Of a stretch of 8,488 nt of DNA, positions 7,504-8,488 are shown in pieces (positions within the stretch are counted from its first letter, which is position 1; each line of letters opens with the position of its first letter). A model generated the notes under the pieces. That model did no database searches and was not told the origin of the DNA. It saw only the letters and a program-made list of their open reading frames with translations. The DNA lies in the NCBI GenBank assembly GCA_013696595.1, contig JACCYG010000079.1:1-8488 (forward strand), written 5' to 3'. The DNA comes from Actinomycetota bacterium. GTDB taxonomy: Bacteria > Actinomycetota > Thermoleophilia > Gaiellales > Gaiellaceae. Made by a program: the position numbers and the translations under genes.

Positions 7504-8189
7504 CGTCGGATCGCCGCCGTCGCGTCCGAGAGGGCCCGGTAGACCGGTTCCAGGTCGGGTCGCCGCTCCCGGAGCTCGGAGAGATGTCGCTCGACCGTCT
7601 CCCAGTCTCCGCGCACGTGTGGTCCGGTGGGCTGAAACCCGTTCTCGATCACTCGGCGCATGAGCGGCTCGAGCGCCTCGGGCGGGGCCGCTGCGCTCCG
7701 GAAGAGCTCGGAAGCCGCTTCGTGCAAGGTGACGAGGAAGCTCGCAGCCACCACAGCACCCGCGTGGTAGATCGGACGATCCTCGTCGTCCAGTTCGAAC
7801 GGGTGGACGCCGAGCAAGCGCGCGAGCGCGTGGCCAGCCTCGACCGACTCGCTCGTCTCGCCGGTTACGGCGGCCCAGGCCCCGTCGAGCTGTTCGGGAC
7901 CACGTTCGTGCGTGAAGGTCTGCAGCGGATGCAGGCTGAACCGGCGTGTGTGCGGTGCGAGAGCGTCGAGGGTCGTCGCTCCGCTCGTGTGCGCGAGCCA
8001 CGGCCCCTGTGGAATCGCGGCCGCCACCTCCGGGATCGCGTGGTCGGGAACGCAGAGGAGAACGAGATCGGCGTCGGCGCAGCCGAGCTCCCGGCCGGCC
8101 GAGCTCGTGGGCACCCGCTCCGCGAGTCGCGCGGCAAGAGTCTTCCCGACGCGTCCGGCGCCGACGACACAGATCGAGTCGAAGCTCAT
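7500..8189 (-). CDS. Rossmann-like/DUF2520 protein, first gene of the pantothenate operon
   Basis: 229 aa. The N-terminal Rossmann core has C-V-V-G-A-G-R-V-G-K (7-16, dinucleotide-binding GxGxxG at 10-15), L-V-L-L-C-V-P-D-H-A-I (42-52) and H-T-S-G-A (67-71). The DUF2520 part shows S-L-H-P-L-Q-T-F (85-92), Y-H-A-G-A-V-V-A-A-S (141-150) and T-G-P-H-V-R-G-D (188-195). The family resembles 6-phosphogluconate dehydrogenase-type reductases. Only about 26 residues separate the glycine loop from the LVLLCVPD strand, roughly half the usual distance, so the second beta strand that normally selects NAD or NADP is shortened or absent. Start ATG 8189 has GGAG 7 nt upstream and a promoter at 8228-8233. Coupling to panC suggests a pantothenate role, perhaps reduction of ketopantoate; this is an inference. 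Confidence 0.9.
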   Translation of the reverse strand: MSFDSICVVGAGRVGKTLAARLAERVPTSSAGRELGCADADLVLLCVPDHAIPEVAAAIPQGPWLAHTSGATTLDALAPHTRRFSLHPLQTFTHERGPEQLDGAWAAVTGETSESVEAGHALARLLGVHPFELDDEDRPIYHAGAVVAASFLVTLHEAASELFRSAAAPPEALEPLMRRVIENGFQPTGPHVRGDWETVERHLSELRERRPDLEPVYRALSDATAAIRR

Positions 8190-8196
8190 CTTTCGG

Positions 8197-8200
8197 CTCC
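8197..8200 (-). promoter_or_regulatory. Ribosome binding site of the DUF2520 gene
   Basis: GGAG on the minus strand, 7 nt before ATG 8189. It fixes this start and excludes a 70-residue upstream extension of the open frame that looks non-coding. Confidence 0.6.
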
Positions 8201-8227
8201 AGTTCCTAGCGGATACCGGGCCCTGAA

Positions 8228-8233
8228 AGTCTA
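8228..8233 (-). promoter_or_regulatory. Probable -10 hexamer TAGACT of the DUF2520-panC-panB operon
   Basis: The minus strand reads TAGACT, identical to the uvrA hexamer. Here the start codon is 38 nt further on, so a leader of about 30 nt carrying the GGAG site is predicted, unlike the leaderless genes in the window. No clear -35 is visible. Confidence 0.45.
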
Positions 8234-8479
8234 CTCCGCGGCCGGCTCTACGCGGTACAGCAGACGCTAGTGCCGTCCGCGACCCTGGACCGCATGGTCG
8301 GGTCGCGGCCCTCGGCCCTTCGCGCGATGCTGCCGCCCGGAGTTTCCCGGATCGACGGAAGCATGGCCCGCGTGGCCGGCCGGCTTCGCCCGGCTCCACG
8401 ATCTTCCGGGCCGGAGACGCGCCGGCGACTGGCCGACGACTCGGCGGTCTGCGTGACGACCCCGACTGACGAGCCCGTT
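8234..8479. other. Intergenic region between divergent promoters, no convincing gene
   Basis: This stretch is GC-rich, with several GGCC/CCGG repeats including a small hairpin GCCGG/CCGGC at 8379-8394. A + strand frame from GTG 8270 to TAG 8482 (70 aa) and overlapping minus-strand frames exist. None shows a start signal, domain or protein-like composition, so I leave them uncalled. Confidence 0.4.
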
Positions 8480-8485
8480 TAGCCT
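8480..8485 (+). promoter_or_regulatory. Edge -10-like hexamer TAGCCT, likely promoter of a divergent gene beyond the window
   Basis: TAGCCT, identical to the hexamer before the Yip1-like gene, sits 3 nt from the right edge on the + strand. By the window's own pattern, a start codon would be expected at about 8492-8493. Confidence 0.3.
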
Positions 8486-8488
8486 GGG

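Noticed and set aside
8190..8399. 70-residue N-terminal extension of the DUF2520 frame to 8399
   Set aside because: The sequence before ATG 8189 is not protein-like, and a Shine-Dalgarno and a -10 element lie within it. The Rossmann fold begins at once after ATG 8189.
8270..8482. 70-residue + strand frame in the right intergenic region
   Set aside because: No start signal, no recognisable domain and mixed third-position composition. The overlapping minus frames look equally unconvincing.

Overview
This window looks like chromosomal DNA from a high-GC bacterium, most likely an actinobacterium. The evidence is GC-rich codon use, a bPH2-type membrane protein, a Yip1-type membrane protein, and a repeated promoter arrangement in which a TANNNT -10 element sits 6-7 nt before an ATG or GTG start, the signature of leaderless transcription. 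A deep lineage such as Thermoleophilia would fit, but that is an inference from general resemblance and was not tested.

Left part (1 to about 905) is accessory DNA, visibly less GC-rich than the rest. It holds the C-terminal end of a DDE transposase on the + strand. Convergent to it is a two-gene minus-strand cassette: a small two-helix membrane protein with a coiled-coil tail, then a 58-residue charged protein whose stop codon overlaps the transposase stop. Next comes a gene-free stretch with an exact 12-bp tandem repeat, clustered CTAG tetranucleotides and short palindromes.

Middle part (about 1050 to 5784) is all + strand: a bPH2-domain membrane protein, a REP-associated tyrosine transposase (RAYT, HUH/Y1 family) preceded by three back-to-back palindromes, the nucleotide-excision-repair ATPase gene uvrA, a 40-residue single-helix membrane ORF, and a five-helix Yip1-like membrane protein. 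The RAYT gene runs straight into the uvrA control region. Its last codons contain a near-consensus LexA (SOS) operator, and its TAG stop is the first half of the uvrA -10 hexamer.

Right part (5816 to 8189) is a minus-strand pantothenate operon read in the order DUF2520/Rossmann protein, panC, panB, with both junctions formed by 4-bp ATGA overlaps. PanB makes ketopantoate and PanC condenses pantoate with beta-alanine. The missing reduction from ketopantoate to pantoate makes the coupled Rossmann protein a natural but unproven candidate. The last 250 bases hold the operon promoter and, at the very edge, a -10-like hexamer pointing rightward to a probable divergent gene outside the window.
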